From Desulfobacula sp. (GTDB lineage Bacteria > Desulfobacterota > Desulfobacteria > Desulfobacterales > Desulfobacteraceae): a stretch of 7,798 bases of DNA. Shown here one piece after another: positions 1-5,631 of the stretch. The translations under genes and the position numbers were made by a program. The notes beneath the pieces were generated by a model that was not told where the DNA came from, searched no databases, and was given only the letters and a program-made list of their open reading frames with translations. The DNA is taken from contig NZ_JAIOSW010000339.1 of the NCBI RefSeq assembly GCF_021107415.1, positions 1 through 7,798 on the forward strand. The letters are read 5' to 3'. Numbering within the stretch: the stretch's first letter is position 1; each line of letters begins with the position of its first letter.

Positions 1-80
1 AATATATCTATAAATCTTGCAAGATTATTCTACAATTATTTTTCAAACGTGCGAAATGTAAGTTTGATGGTCGGAATAAA

Positions 81-110
81 AAAACACGATAGCCTATTTT
101 TCGTGGTTTT
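81..110. terminator. Weak A/T-flanked hairpin, possible bidirectional terminator of an upstream gene
   Basis: A 5-bp arm CACGA at 85-89 pairs with TCGTG at 101-105 across an 11-nt loop. After a one-base bulge (G106) the A-tract 81-84 pairs with the T-tract 107-110. A-runs before and T-runs after resemble a two-way intrinsic terminator, but the core is short and GC-poor and the loop is large. The rest of 1-207 shows no gene. Confidence 0.25.
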
Positions 111-160
111 CCAATGAGTCTCTCTATTTCAACCTACTTGCGATCATTCTGTATTTTTAC

Positions 161-189
161 CTGACAAGGCTTGTGAAAAGACAGAGAAT
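161..189 (+). promoter_or_regulatory. Candidate sigma70 promoter for the methyltransferase
   Basis: CTGACA (161-166, five of six matches to the -35 consensus) lies 17 bp from GAGAAT (184-189, four of six to the -10 consensus). Transcription would begin near 196, leaving a leader of only about 12 nt before ATG 208. No clear Shine-Dalgarno is seen there. Weak evidence; other placements are possible in this AT-rich stretch. Confidence 0.25.
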
Positions 190-207
190 CATATATTTTC
201 CAGAATT

Positions 208-873
208 ATGAAAAAGTCTTCAAAGAACAGGCTGACCCTGCAACAGGAGTCGCTTTTTCCGGGTAGCAGCCTTTTTGATAAAATTGCAAGGGCTGTCTGC
301 CGTGCCGGAACGCTTCCAAGAAAAGAGCTTCATGAAGCATGGGAAATGGCAAAAAGAGTACGGCGAAGGTACCGGGGCGGCAGAGTTTTAGACCTTGCCT
401 GCGGTCATGGCCTTTTGGCTCATATCATGCTCATTCTTGATGACACTTCAAGCATTGCCATCGCCGTGGACAGGAAAATTCCATTAAATGCAAAAAAATT
501 ATCCGACGTATTGATCACATCCTGGCCGAGACTGAAAAATAGAATTATTTACAAAGAAATGGATATCCGGGAAATTTTTGTCCTTCCGGATGATATCGTG
601 GTATCTGCTCATGCCTGTGGGTCTTTAACGGATCTGATTATTGATAAGGCCATTGAACAGCATGCCAGGGTGGCGGTTCTGCCCTGCTGCCATAATATAA
701 AAGAATCTTCCACAGCCGGCCTTGAAGGCTGGATGGATAAAACCCTTGCCGTGGATACGATAAGAGCGATAAGGCTAAAAGCTGCGGGATACAAGATTGT
801 GGCCCAGAAAATTCCTGAAAGTATCACACCCAAAAACAGGCTGCTCATGGGAGAATATTTAAAAAGTCAATAA
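208..873 (+). CDS. Class I SAM-dependent methyltransferase, Methyltransf_32 (METTL25/TRM13-like) type
   Basis: 221 aa, predicted cytosolic. Seen: SAM-binding motif I VLDLACGHGLL at residues 60-70; an acidic residue ending the second strand (AVDRK, D88) that would hold the ribose hydroxyls; then HACGSLTD at 135-142 and PCCH at 159-162. The HACG/HxCG...TD plus PCCH pair is characteristic of the Methyltransf_32 group (METTL25, RRNAD1, and related to the tRNA methylase TRM13), where the Cys/His cluster lies near the active site. Family knowledge makes RNA a possible substrate, but this small bacterial form cannot be assigned one. The frame is open upstream only to a TGA at 115 and has no earlier start codon, so ATG 208 is the first usable start although its Shine-Dalgarno is poor. 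The 3' end overlaps the convergent exporter gene by 15 bp. Nearest alternative: a generic small-molecule methyltransferase. Confidence 0.8.
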   Translation: MKKSSKNRLTLQQESLFPGSSLFDKIARAVCRAGTLPRKELHEAWEMAKRVRRRYRGGRVLDLACGHGLLAHIMLILDDTSSIAIAVDRKIPLNAKKLSDVLITSWPRLKNRIIYKEMDIREIFVLPDDIVVSAHACGSLTDLIIDKAIEQHARVAVLPCCHNIKESSTAGLEGWMDKTLAVDTIRAIRLKAAGYKIVAQKIPESITPKNRLLMGEYLKSQ

Positions 874-1473
874 CACTTTTAGCATAGACAGAGCAATCGC
901 CCACATGGTAATTCCCACAAGGGTATCCAGAATTCTCCAGGATAATTCTTTTGTAAATAAAGGTGCAAGCATTTTTCCACCAAGGCTTAAGGAAAAAAAC
1001 CAGATAAATGATGCCGTGACAGCGCCCGCACCAAAAAAGATGTGACCGGGCTGTTTAAACTGACTGGATATGCTGCCCAGCAAAATAACAGTATCAAGAT
1101 ATACATGGGGATTGAACAATGTTATCGCAAGGGTCGTGAGAATAGTAGTTTTTAAGGATGATTCCGTCTTTTGATTTTCAGAAAGCCTGCCGCCTTTGAT
1201 GGCGGATCTGAAGGAATTGATCCCGTAAATTAAAAGAAAACCAGCCCCGCCAGTGCCGGCGATCAATGAAAGATTTTTGCTTGAGGCGATGATGGTTCCC
1301 ATGCCGGTTACCCCCAAAGCGATGAGCAGGGCATCACAAATGGCACAGATCAAAGGGATAATAATGTAATGATTTTTTCTGACGCCATGGCTTAAAACAA
1401 ATGCATTCTGGGCGCCAATGGCGATAATCAATCCGCTTCCGACACCAAACCCTTTTAAAAATGTTAACAGCAT
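859..1473 (-). CDS. argO: LysE/ArgO-family basic amino acid exporter
   Basis: 204 aa, the usual length for LysE-family exporters, strongly hydrophobic with about six membrane segments. Seen: the N-terminal signature GAQNAFVLSHG at residues 20-30 and NPHVYLDT at 121-128 in the middle of the protein, both diagnostic of the ArgO/LysE branch rather than RhtB-type exporters; between them a charged cytoplasmic loop around residues 88-110. Known for the family: export of L-arginine or L-lysine (and analogues such as canavanine) across the inner membrane, driven by the ion gradient, to relieve overload when peptides are degraded. The start at 1473 has AAGGG 5 nt upstream on the minus strand. It is divergent from the selenoprotein gene, and an ArgP/LysG-type regulator, the classical activator of such exporters, lies about 1.7 kb away at 3133-4014. 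Whether arginine or lysine is the main substrate cannot be told from sequence. Confidence 0.88.
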   Translation of the reverse strand: MLLTFLKGFGVGSGLIIAIGAQNAFVLSHGVRKNHYIIIPLICAICDALLIALGVTGMGTIIASSKNLSLIAGTGGAGFLLIYGINSFRSAIKGGRLSENQKTESSLKTTILTTLAITLFNPHVYLDTVILLGSISSQFKQPGHIFFGAGAVTASFIWFFSLSLGGKMLAPLFTKELSWRILDTLVGITMWAIALSMLKVLLTF

Positions 1474-1510
1474 GTTTTCCCTTTTTGTAAAGTAACAAAA
1501 TAACAGGGAT

Positions 1511-1539
1511 AAAATAAGCGAATCAGTAGTTAAAGTAAA
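1511..1539 (-). promoter_or_regulatory. Candidate promoter for the argO-like exporter
   Basis: Read on the minus strand: TTTACT (complement of 1534-1539) and TATTTT (complement of 1511-1516) separated by 17 bp, each four of six to sigma70 consensus. A weak promoter would fit a LysR-activated gene, with the AT-rich repeats at 1540-1562 directly upstream of its -35. Inference from spacing only. Confidence 0.27.
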
Positions 1540-1562
1540 ATTAATTATTTTTATTAATTATT
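1540..1562. repeat. AT-rich direct repeat in the divergent control region
   Basis: ATTAATTATT occurs at 1540-1549 and again at 1553-1562, a 13-nt period. The unit itself is partly palindromic (ATTAAT). It lies between the candidate promoters of the two divergent genes, where a regulator such as an ArgP-like protein or a bend-seeking nucleoid protein might bind. No LysR-type site is clear enough to name. Confidence 0.35.
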
Positions 1563-1571
1563 AGCATTGCT

Positions 1572-1577
1572 TATAAT
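1572..1577 (+). promoter_or_regulatory. Consensus -10 box upstream of the selenoprotein gene
   Basis: A perfect TATAAT followed by GTG. At 17-bp spacing the -35 position (1549-1554, TTTTAT) is poor, so this promoter would need an activator or an AT-rich UP-like element. It would give a leader of roughly 100 nt. A second candidate, TTGTAG (1629-1634) with 16 bp to TATATT (1651-1656), would give a leader of about 25 nt. I cannot choose between them. Confidence 0.33.
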
Positions 1578-1674
1578 GTGCGATAAAATCTGTCAGCGAT
1601 TCTCCAGGACGAAATTTACTTTGTTTTCTTGTAGGTTGTTTAATTGTGCTTATATTCACAAAAATAAATAAATC

Positions 1675-1681
1675 AAAGGAG
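1675..1681 (+). promoter_or_regulatory. Strong ribosome binding site that fixes the selenoprotein start upstream of its UGA
   Basis: AAAGGAG lies 6 nt before ATG 1688 (3 nt before the in-frame ATG 1685, which is too close). A near-ideal Shine-Dalgarno here is evidence that translation starts 14 codons before the in-frame TGA at 1730-1732, rather than at a downstream alternative such as TTG 1856. Confidence 0.75.
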
Positions 1682-1687
1682 AGCATG

Positions 1688-2329
1688 ATGTCTTCATCTT
1701 TGGAGCTTGAAATATTCTCAGACTATGTTTGACCCTGGTGTTATTTCATTACCGGGAGTATTGAAAAACTTGAAAAAGAGTATGGAATCCACGTCAAATG
1801 GCGAGCCTTTCCCCTTCATCCGGATACGCCTGAACAGGGTCGTACTCTGGAAGAATTGTTTAAACACAAAGGGATACCGGTTGATGTGGATAAACAGAAG
1901 GTCACACGTAAAATGATGGCACGCTTGAAAGCCACAGCAGCAAAATTTGGCCTCGCCCTGGGTGACCTAAAGATGACCTATAACAGCCGCCTTGCACAGG
2001 AAGTCGGTCTGTGGGCTCAAACAAAATGCCATGGCCATCAATTTCATATGGAAGCTTTCAAGGCTTATTTTGTGGAAGGAAAGAATATTGCCCAAAAAGA
2101 TGTTCTGTTAAACCTGATAGAGAGTTCCGGACTTGACTGCAAGGAAGGTAAGAAGGTTATTGAAAAGCGGGAATTTTCAGATGCCGTGGATTCGGACTGG
2201 GAACTTTCAAAAGCAAAGGGTGTCACAGCAGTTCCAAGCTTTTTCATGGGGCTTGATCGGCTTGTGGGTGCACAGCCCTATGAAGCCCTTGAGAAATTAA
2301 TCATAAAATATGATATAAGACATATTTGA
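1688..2329 (+). CDS. Probable selenoprotein: DsbA/FrnE-like thiol-disulfide oxidoreductase with a UPWC redox motif
   Basis: 213 aa if the in-frame TGA at 1730-1732 is read as selenocysteine (residue 15). Seen: an N-terminal strand LELEIFSDYV, then U15-P16-W17-C18, the exact place of the CPWC/CPFC redox motif of DsbA-family FrnE-like proteins. FrnE-like sequence continues with WRAFPLHPDTPEQG and LEELF, and ends with a typical cis-proline loop, GVTAVPSFF (P183). The frame after the TGA is open for about 198 codons with no frameshift. There is no signal peptide, so it should act in the cytoplasm, unlike periplasmic DsbA; family members catalyse thiol oxidation, isomerisation or reduction. A strong Shine-Dalgarno precedes ATG 1688, and a SECIS-like hairpin follows the TGA. 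Its true stop is TGA followed at once by in-frame TAA. Divergent from argO; 40 nt upstream of the DUF1847 gene, probably one operon. Alternative: a Cys-to-stop nonsense mutation or sequencing error, made unlikely by its exact position. A gene called from TTG 1856 would lack the active site. Confidence 0.87.
1730..1732 (+). other. Selenocysteine codon (recoded UGA)
   Basis: TGA in frame with ATG 1688, flanked by GTT before and CCC TGG TGT after, giving V-U-P-W-C. The family has cysteine here. A cysteine codon (TGT or TGC) and TGA differ by one base, as expected for Cys/Sec exchange. Confidence 0.85.
1744..1766 (+). promoter_or_regulatory. Candidate bacterial SECIS element
   Basis: TTTCA (1744-1748) pairs with TGAAA (1762-1766); after a U-U mismatch (1749/1761), TAC (1750-1752) pairs with GTA (1758-1760), closing a 5-nt loop CGGGA at 1753-1757. 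The second loop base is G (1754), 21 nt after the UGA. Known bacterial SECIS rules ask for a G within the first two loop bases and a loop about 16-37 nt from the UGA; both hold. A competing hairpin (CCC 1733-1735 with GGG 1754-1756 and GGT 1737-1739 with ACC 1751-1753) has its loop too close to the UGA to be the SelB site. Folding was done by eye. Confidence 0.68.
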
Positions 2330-2369
2330 TAAGGATAGAATAAAAAACAATTTAAATCCGGAGATAAAG

Positions 2370-3074
2370 ATGAATGATAAAAAAAAGAAGATTTCTCCTG
2401 CCTGTGCATCCTGCGCAGTGGAGATCCCCGAAAGAATTTGTTTATCAGATAAAGGCAAAGGCCCCAAGGGGTGCCCCTCATTGACACGGAAAAATGTTTT
2501 AGCACAGGCCAACAAAGAATATGGAGACAAAGAAATCAATCATTTTGCTCATATGGCGTCTTTGCAGGAAGCAGAGTGTTATGCCAACCGGGATCAGCAG
2601 CCCTATATTATGCAGCCCACCAAAACACGGATTGTTGAGACCTGTGAATTCGCGATGAAAATGGGATATAAACGCATCGGCCTTGCTTTTTGCATAGGAT
2701 TGACCATGGAGGTGAAAATTGTTGAAGAAATTTTTAAAGAATATGGGTTCGAGGTAGTTTCCGTCTGCTGTAAAGCCGGCAACAGCTCAAAAGATATTGT
2801 TGGTATTTCAGATGATGAAAAAATATACAGAGGCACGGATGAGGCGATGTGTAACCCCATATTCCAGGCAAAGGCCCTGACCCATGAACAGGTCGATTTT
2901 AATATTTTGCTGGGATTGTGCGTGGGGCACGATTCCCTGTTTTTACAATTTACGGATATTCCCACTACTGTTCTGGCTGTAAAAGATCGGGTCACCGGCC
3001 ATAATCCCATGGCAGCAATTTATCATTCCCAATCCTATTACAGGAAGATCAGGCATCCGGATATTAAATCCTGA
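2370..3074 (+). CDS. Cysteine-rich DUF1847 protein, putative metal-binding
   Basis: 234 aa, soluble. Seen: an N-terminal cysteine cluster C12-x2-C15-x8-C24-x10-C35, suited to binding zinc or an Fe-S cluster, and further cysteines at 70, 92, 108, 133, 134, 161 and 184 (11 in all). The body has family-type patches: RIVETCEFAMKMGYKRIGLAFC (about residues 87-108, in part), a tandem CC at 133-134, and LGLCVGHDSLF (181-191). I recognise this as DUF1847, a family of uncharacterised, predicted metal-binding proteins found mainly in anaerobes; no reaction is known. GGAG at 2360-2363 lies 6 nt from ATG 2370. It starts 40 nt after the selenoprotein gene on the same strand with no terminator between, so the two are probably co-transcribed. 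A redox link between a UPWC oxidoreductase and a cysteine-rich protein is attractive but is inference. Confidence 0.82.
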   Translation: MNDKKKKISPACASCAVEIPERICLSDKGKGPKGCPSLTRKNVLAQANKEYGDKEINHFAHMASLQEAECYANRDQQPYIMQPTKTRIVETCEFAMKMGYKRIGLAFCIGLTMEVKIVEEIFKEYGFEVVSVCCKAGNSSKDIVGISDDEKIYRGTDEAMCNPIFQAKALTHEQVDFNILLGLCVGHDSLFLQFTDIPTTVLAVKDRVTGHNPMAAIYHSQSYYRKIRHPDIKS

Positions 3075-3080
3075 TCTGTC

Positions 3081-3106
3081 TTAAACAAGATTAATTATTT
3101 GTTTAA
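3081..3106. promoter_or_regulatory. Perfect 8-bp inverted repeat, candidate operator upstream of the LysR-type gene
   Basis: TTAAACAA (3081-3088) and TTGTTTAA (3099-3106) are perfect inverted copies with a 10-nt AT-rich spacer, 26 nt before the regulator's ATG. The size and spacing suit a dimeric DNA-binding protein, and LysR-type proteins commonly repress their own genes from such sites. It has no GC core and no U-run, so it is a poor terminator for the upstream gene. Confidence 0.45.
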
Positions 3107-3132
3107 CTTATTAGAGATGCTAATAATATAAT

Positions 3133-4014
3133 ATGTTTGACTATAAACTTTTAGAAGCACTGGCCTGTGTGGTCCATGAGCAGGGATTCGACAAAGCTTC
3201 CCAGAAATTGCACATTACCCAGTCAGCCGTATCCCAGCGGATAAAACTCCTGGAAGATCAGGTCGGGCAGGTATTGGTCACCCGGATGGTTCCGCCACAG
3301 GCAACCCGGGATGGCAAACGGCTTTTAAAACACTATATGCAGGTGAAAAGCCTTGAGGCTGATCTTGAAAGAACCATGGAAACAAAAGGGGAAAAAAGCT
3401 TTCAGGTCTTTCCCATCGGCATTAATGCCGACAGCCTTGCCACCTGGTTTTTTCCTGCAATTACACAGTTCTTAAAAGACCATTCAGTCCTGCTGGATTT
3501 AAAGGTGGATGATCAGGATGAAACCCATAAAATGCTCAGAAATGGGGAGGTTTCAGGCTGTATCAGTTCTGAAAAATCATCTGTACAGGGGTGCCGTGTC
3601 ACAACCATTGGGACCATGAATTATCGCTTGGCAGCCACAAAGAATTTTGTTAAACAATATTTTTCGCAAGGTTTGGATGAACAAAGCGTACAAGCTGCCC
3701 CTGCTGTTATCTTTAATCGTAAGGATGATCTTCATAATATGGCTTTTAAAAAGCTATTTAAAAAAAATATAAAAAATATCCCGATCAATTATGTGCCGTC
3801 ATCGGAAAAATTTGCCCGAATGATCATGGACGGACTGGCCTATGGAATGATACCCGACCTTCAGGGGCTTGAGCATATCAGGTCCGGTCTCCTTGTTGAT
3901 ATCGTACCCTCCTGTCATATCAAGGTTAAACTTTACTGGCATCGCTGGAGTCTGAGGTCAAAACTTATGGACGACTTTTCAAGATCAATTGTGAAAAATG
4001 CTATGATCTGCTAA
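3133..4014 (+). CDS. argP: LysR-type transcriptional regulator, ArgP/LysG (IciA) subfamily
   Basis: 293 aa, normal LysR length. Seen: N-terminal winged helix-turn-helix, with DKASQKLHITQSAVSQRIK (about residues 20-38) as the recognition region, followed by VTRMVPPQAT; then an effector-binding domain from about residue 93 containing NADSLATW (98-105). The ITQSAVSQRIK...R.VPP pattern together with NADSLATW is characteristic of ArgP/LysG rather than other LysR proteins. Known for the family: it senses lysine/arginine and activates argO or lysE and other amino-acid genes. Here the exporter at 859-1473 is the obvious target, though it is separated by two genes instead of being directly divergent. 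ATG 3133 is the only start, since an in-frame TAA lies at 3124; the Shine-Dalgarno is weak (AGAGA about 15 nt away). Its stop is 9 nt before the DUF2868 gene. The assignment to ArgP or LysG by name is less certain than the subfamily. Confidence 0.83.
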   Translation: MFDYKLLEALACVVHEQGFDKASQKLHITQSAVSQRIKLLEDQVGQVLVTRMVPPQATRDGKRLLKHYMQVKSLEADLERTMETKGEKSFQVFPIGINADSLATWFFPAITQFLKDHSVLLDLKVDDQDETHKMLRNGEVSGCISSEKSSVQGCRVTTIGTMNYRLAATKNFVKQYFSQGLDEQSVQAAPAVIFNRKDDLHNMAFKKLFKKNIKNIPINYVPSSEKFARMIMDGLAYGMIPDLQGLEHIRSGLLVDIVPSCHIKVKLYWHRWSLRSKLMDDFSRSIVKNAMIC

Positions 4015-4023
4015 AAATACATC

Positions 4024-5628
4024 ATGAAAATAAGATTAAAAGATATCATTGATCTGGACTATCTCATCAGTATGGATGATGCCCTTGATTCCGGGGAGGA
4101 TATCCAATCGCGGGCGATCAAGGATCGCAAAATTTACCATCAATGCAATAGCAGGTCTCAAACCCTGAAAATTCTTTTGTTTTCATGGCTGGCTTTCAGG
4201 AAAGAAGAATTTTTCCAGAATACGGATAAAAAAGGATTAACCCTGCTACCGGGCAGGATTTTTTCATCCCTTTATACCTGGATGGTCTATGGCATGATTT
4301 TCTCAGGGGGGATTGCAGGGATATCCCTGGTGTATTCATTCCTTGCCTACCATGGAACCCGCCCGATCAATGTGGCGATTTTTATTGCCTTATTTATTGT
4401 CTTGCAGGTAATGTTGATACTATTCACTCTGATGCTATTGGTTCGAAGGGGTATGGGAGCGAAAAACAGTGAAAAACGGTTTCGCTATTCAATAGTTCAT
4501 ACACTTGTATCCTCCTTGTTTTTTGATGTATTGCCCAAAATATTAAAAAGAGTGAACTGGACAATTTTCAAAAAAAGCCTTGATACCCTGGAATACACCT
4601 CATCCCTCATCCGGATGAAGAACAGGGAGTATAGAGATCTTTTTTTCTGGCCTTTTTTTATTTTGACATCTGTGTTTGCCTTTAGTTTTTCAGCATGCGC
4701 CCTTGGTGGAACATTTTTCAGGGTTGTTGTCAGTGACATGGCCTTTGGGTGGCAGTCAACACTTATGACATCAAGTACCAGAGTCTATGATATAGTTTTA
4801 TTTATAGCCCGGCCCTGGTCCTGGTTTATTTCAGAATCTTTTACCCATCCGAGTCTTGACCAAATAGAAGGGAGCCGGATCATTTTAAAAGACGGTATTT
4901 CTGTTTTGGCCACACAGGATCTTATATCCTGGTGGCCGTTCATCTGCCTGGGAATCTTATTCTATGCTGTTATTCCAAGGGGGATTCTTATCATCGCCGG
5001 GGTGTTGGCCCAAAGACGGGCTTTAAGGAATTTTAGTTTTGACAGGCCCAGGTTCAGGCAGTTAATTGTCAGGATGCAGTCTCCTGTTCTGGACATTGAC
5101 GCCAATGAAACCCCGGTGGACCAGGTCCCAGTGAACCAAAGCATGGAAAGGAACCTGATCTTTCTCCATGACAGGGAGATAAAAGAAACGCCGGGCTTCA
5201 AACCTGACGCTGACATTTTAAGCCAAAATGCGTTGATTCTTGCCGCAAAAAATGTCTATTCTGAAAAAATAATTCAAAAGCTTATCCAAGGTATTGAGCA
5301 GCACCTGTTTCTTGATGTAAAAGAGATGATTGGGATTAGTTTTGATTATGAAGATGATGCAGATGCGGTCCATCAGATAAATGTCAGTGATGCGGATCAG
5401 GTGATTCTGGTCCATGAAGTCTGGCAGCCGCCCATAAGAGGATTGCTCCATTATATTACCCAGATAAAGGCAGCTATGCCTGAAGGCAAGCCCCTGTGGA
5501 TACTGTTAACCCGGGATGCCGGACAGAAAAATCTTGCAGTGGACAACAATGATGTTAATTATGATGTCTGGAAAAAAGCTATATTTAAACTTGAAAATTC
5601 TGAAATAGTGGTGAAAAGGTTTATTTAA
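4024..5628 (+). CDS. DUF2868 integral membrane protein, partner of the adjacent GTPase
   Basis: 534 aa. Seen: an N-terminal soluble region (1-80); two membrane segments at about 84-108 and 117-140; a central basic cytoplasmic loop (141-205); two more at about 207-230 and 304-326, with a roughly 70-residue loop between them containing ARPWSW; and a soluble C-terminal domain of about 200 residues. An even number of spans would put both ends in the cytoplasm, where the GTPase could bind. I recognise the layout as DUF2868, a family of unknown function that I recall being encoded next to DUF3482 GTPases. No enzyme motif is visible. The gene starts 9 nt after the LysR-type gene with no evident Shine-Dalgarno, so its translation may be coupled to the upstream gene, and it ends 3 nt before the GTPase gene. 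Topology was judged by eye. Confidence 0.75.
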   Translation: MKIRLKDIIDLDYLISMDDALDSGEDIQSRAIKDRKIYHQCNSRSQTLKILLFSWLAFRKEEFFQNTDKKGLTLLPGRIFSSLYTWMVYGMIFSGGIAGISLVYSFLAYHGTRPINVAIFIALFIVLQVMLILFTLMLLVRRGMGAKNSEKRFRYSIVHTLVSSLFFDVLPKILKRVNWTIFKKSLDTLEYTSSLIRMKNREYRDLFFWPFFILTSVFAFSFSACALGGTFFRVVVSDMAFGWQSTLMTSSTRVYDIVLFIARPWSWFISESFTHPSLDQIEGSRIILKDGISVLATQDLISWWPFICLGILFYAVIPRGILIIAGVLAQRRALRNFSFDRPRFRQLIVRMQSPVLDIDANETPVDQVPVNQSMERNLIFLHDREIKETPGFKPDADILSQNALILAAKNVYSEKIIQKLIQGIEQHLFLDVKEMIGISFDYEDDADAVHQINVSDADQVILVHEVWQPPIRGLLHYITQIKAAMPEGKPLWILLTRDAGQKNLAVDNNDVNYDVWKKAIFKLENSEIVVKRFI

Positions 5629-5631
5629 TTT

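Noticed and set aside
1733..1756. Hairpin directly after the UGA as the SECIS
   Set aside because: Its loop begins only about 7 nt after the UGA, inside the ribosome footprint and closer than known bacterial SECIS loops; the 1744-1766 hairpin fits better.
1707..1916. 69-aa open frame starting with TTG
   Set aside because: It lies in another frame within the selenoprotein gene, has no ribosome binding site and resembles no family.
1856..2329. Gene beginning at TTG 1856 as an independent 157-aa protein
   Set aside because: It is the C-terminal three quarters of the DsbA/FrnE-like protein. It has no Shine-Dalgarno and would lack the redox motif; reading through the UGA from ATG 1688 restores the family's full length.
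1688..2329. Pseudogene explanation for the TGA at 1730-1732
   Set aside because: The only interruption falls exactly on the catalytic cysteine, with a SECIS-like hairpin and strong ribosome binding site. Decay would not be expected to spare the rest of the frame. It cannot be wholly excluded without the genome.
2603..3010. 135-aa minus-strand open frame inside the DUF1847 gene
   Set aside because: Antisense shadow of a well-supported gene, with low-complexity composition and no family likeness.
3081..3106. Intrinsic terminator after the DUF1847 gene
   Set aside because: The stem is entirely A/T-dominated with one G/C pair per arm and no U-run follows; an operator is the better reading.
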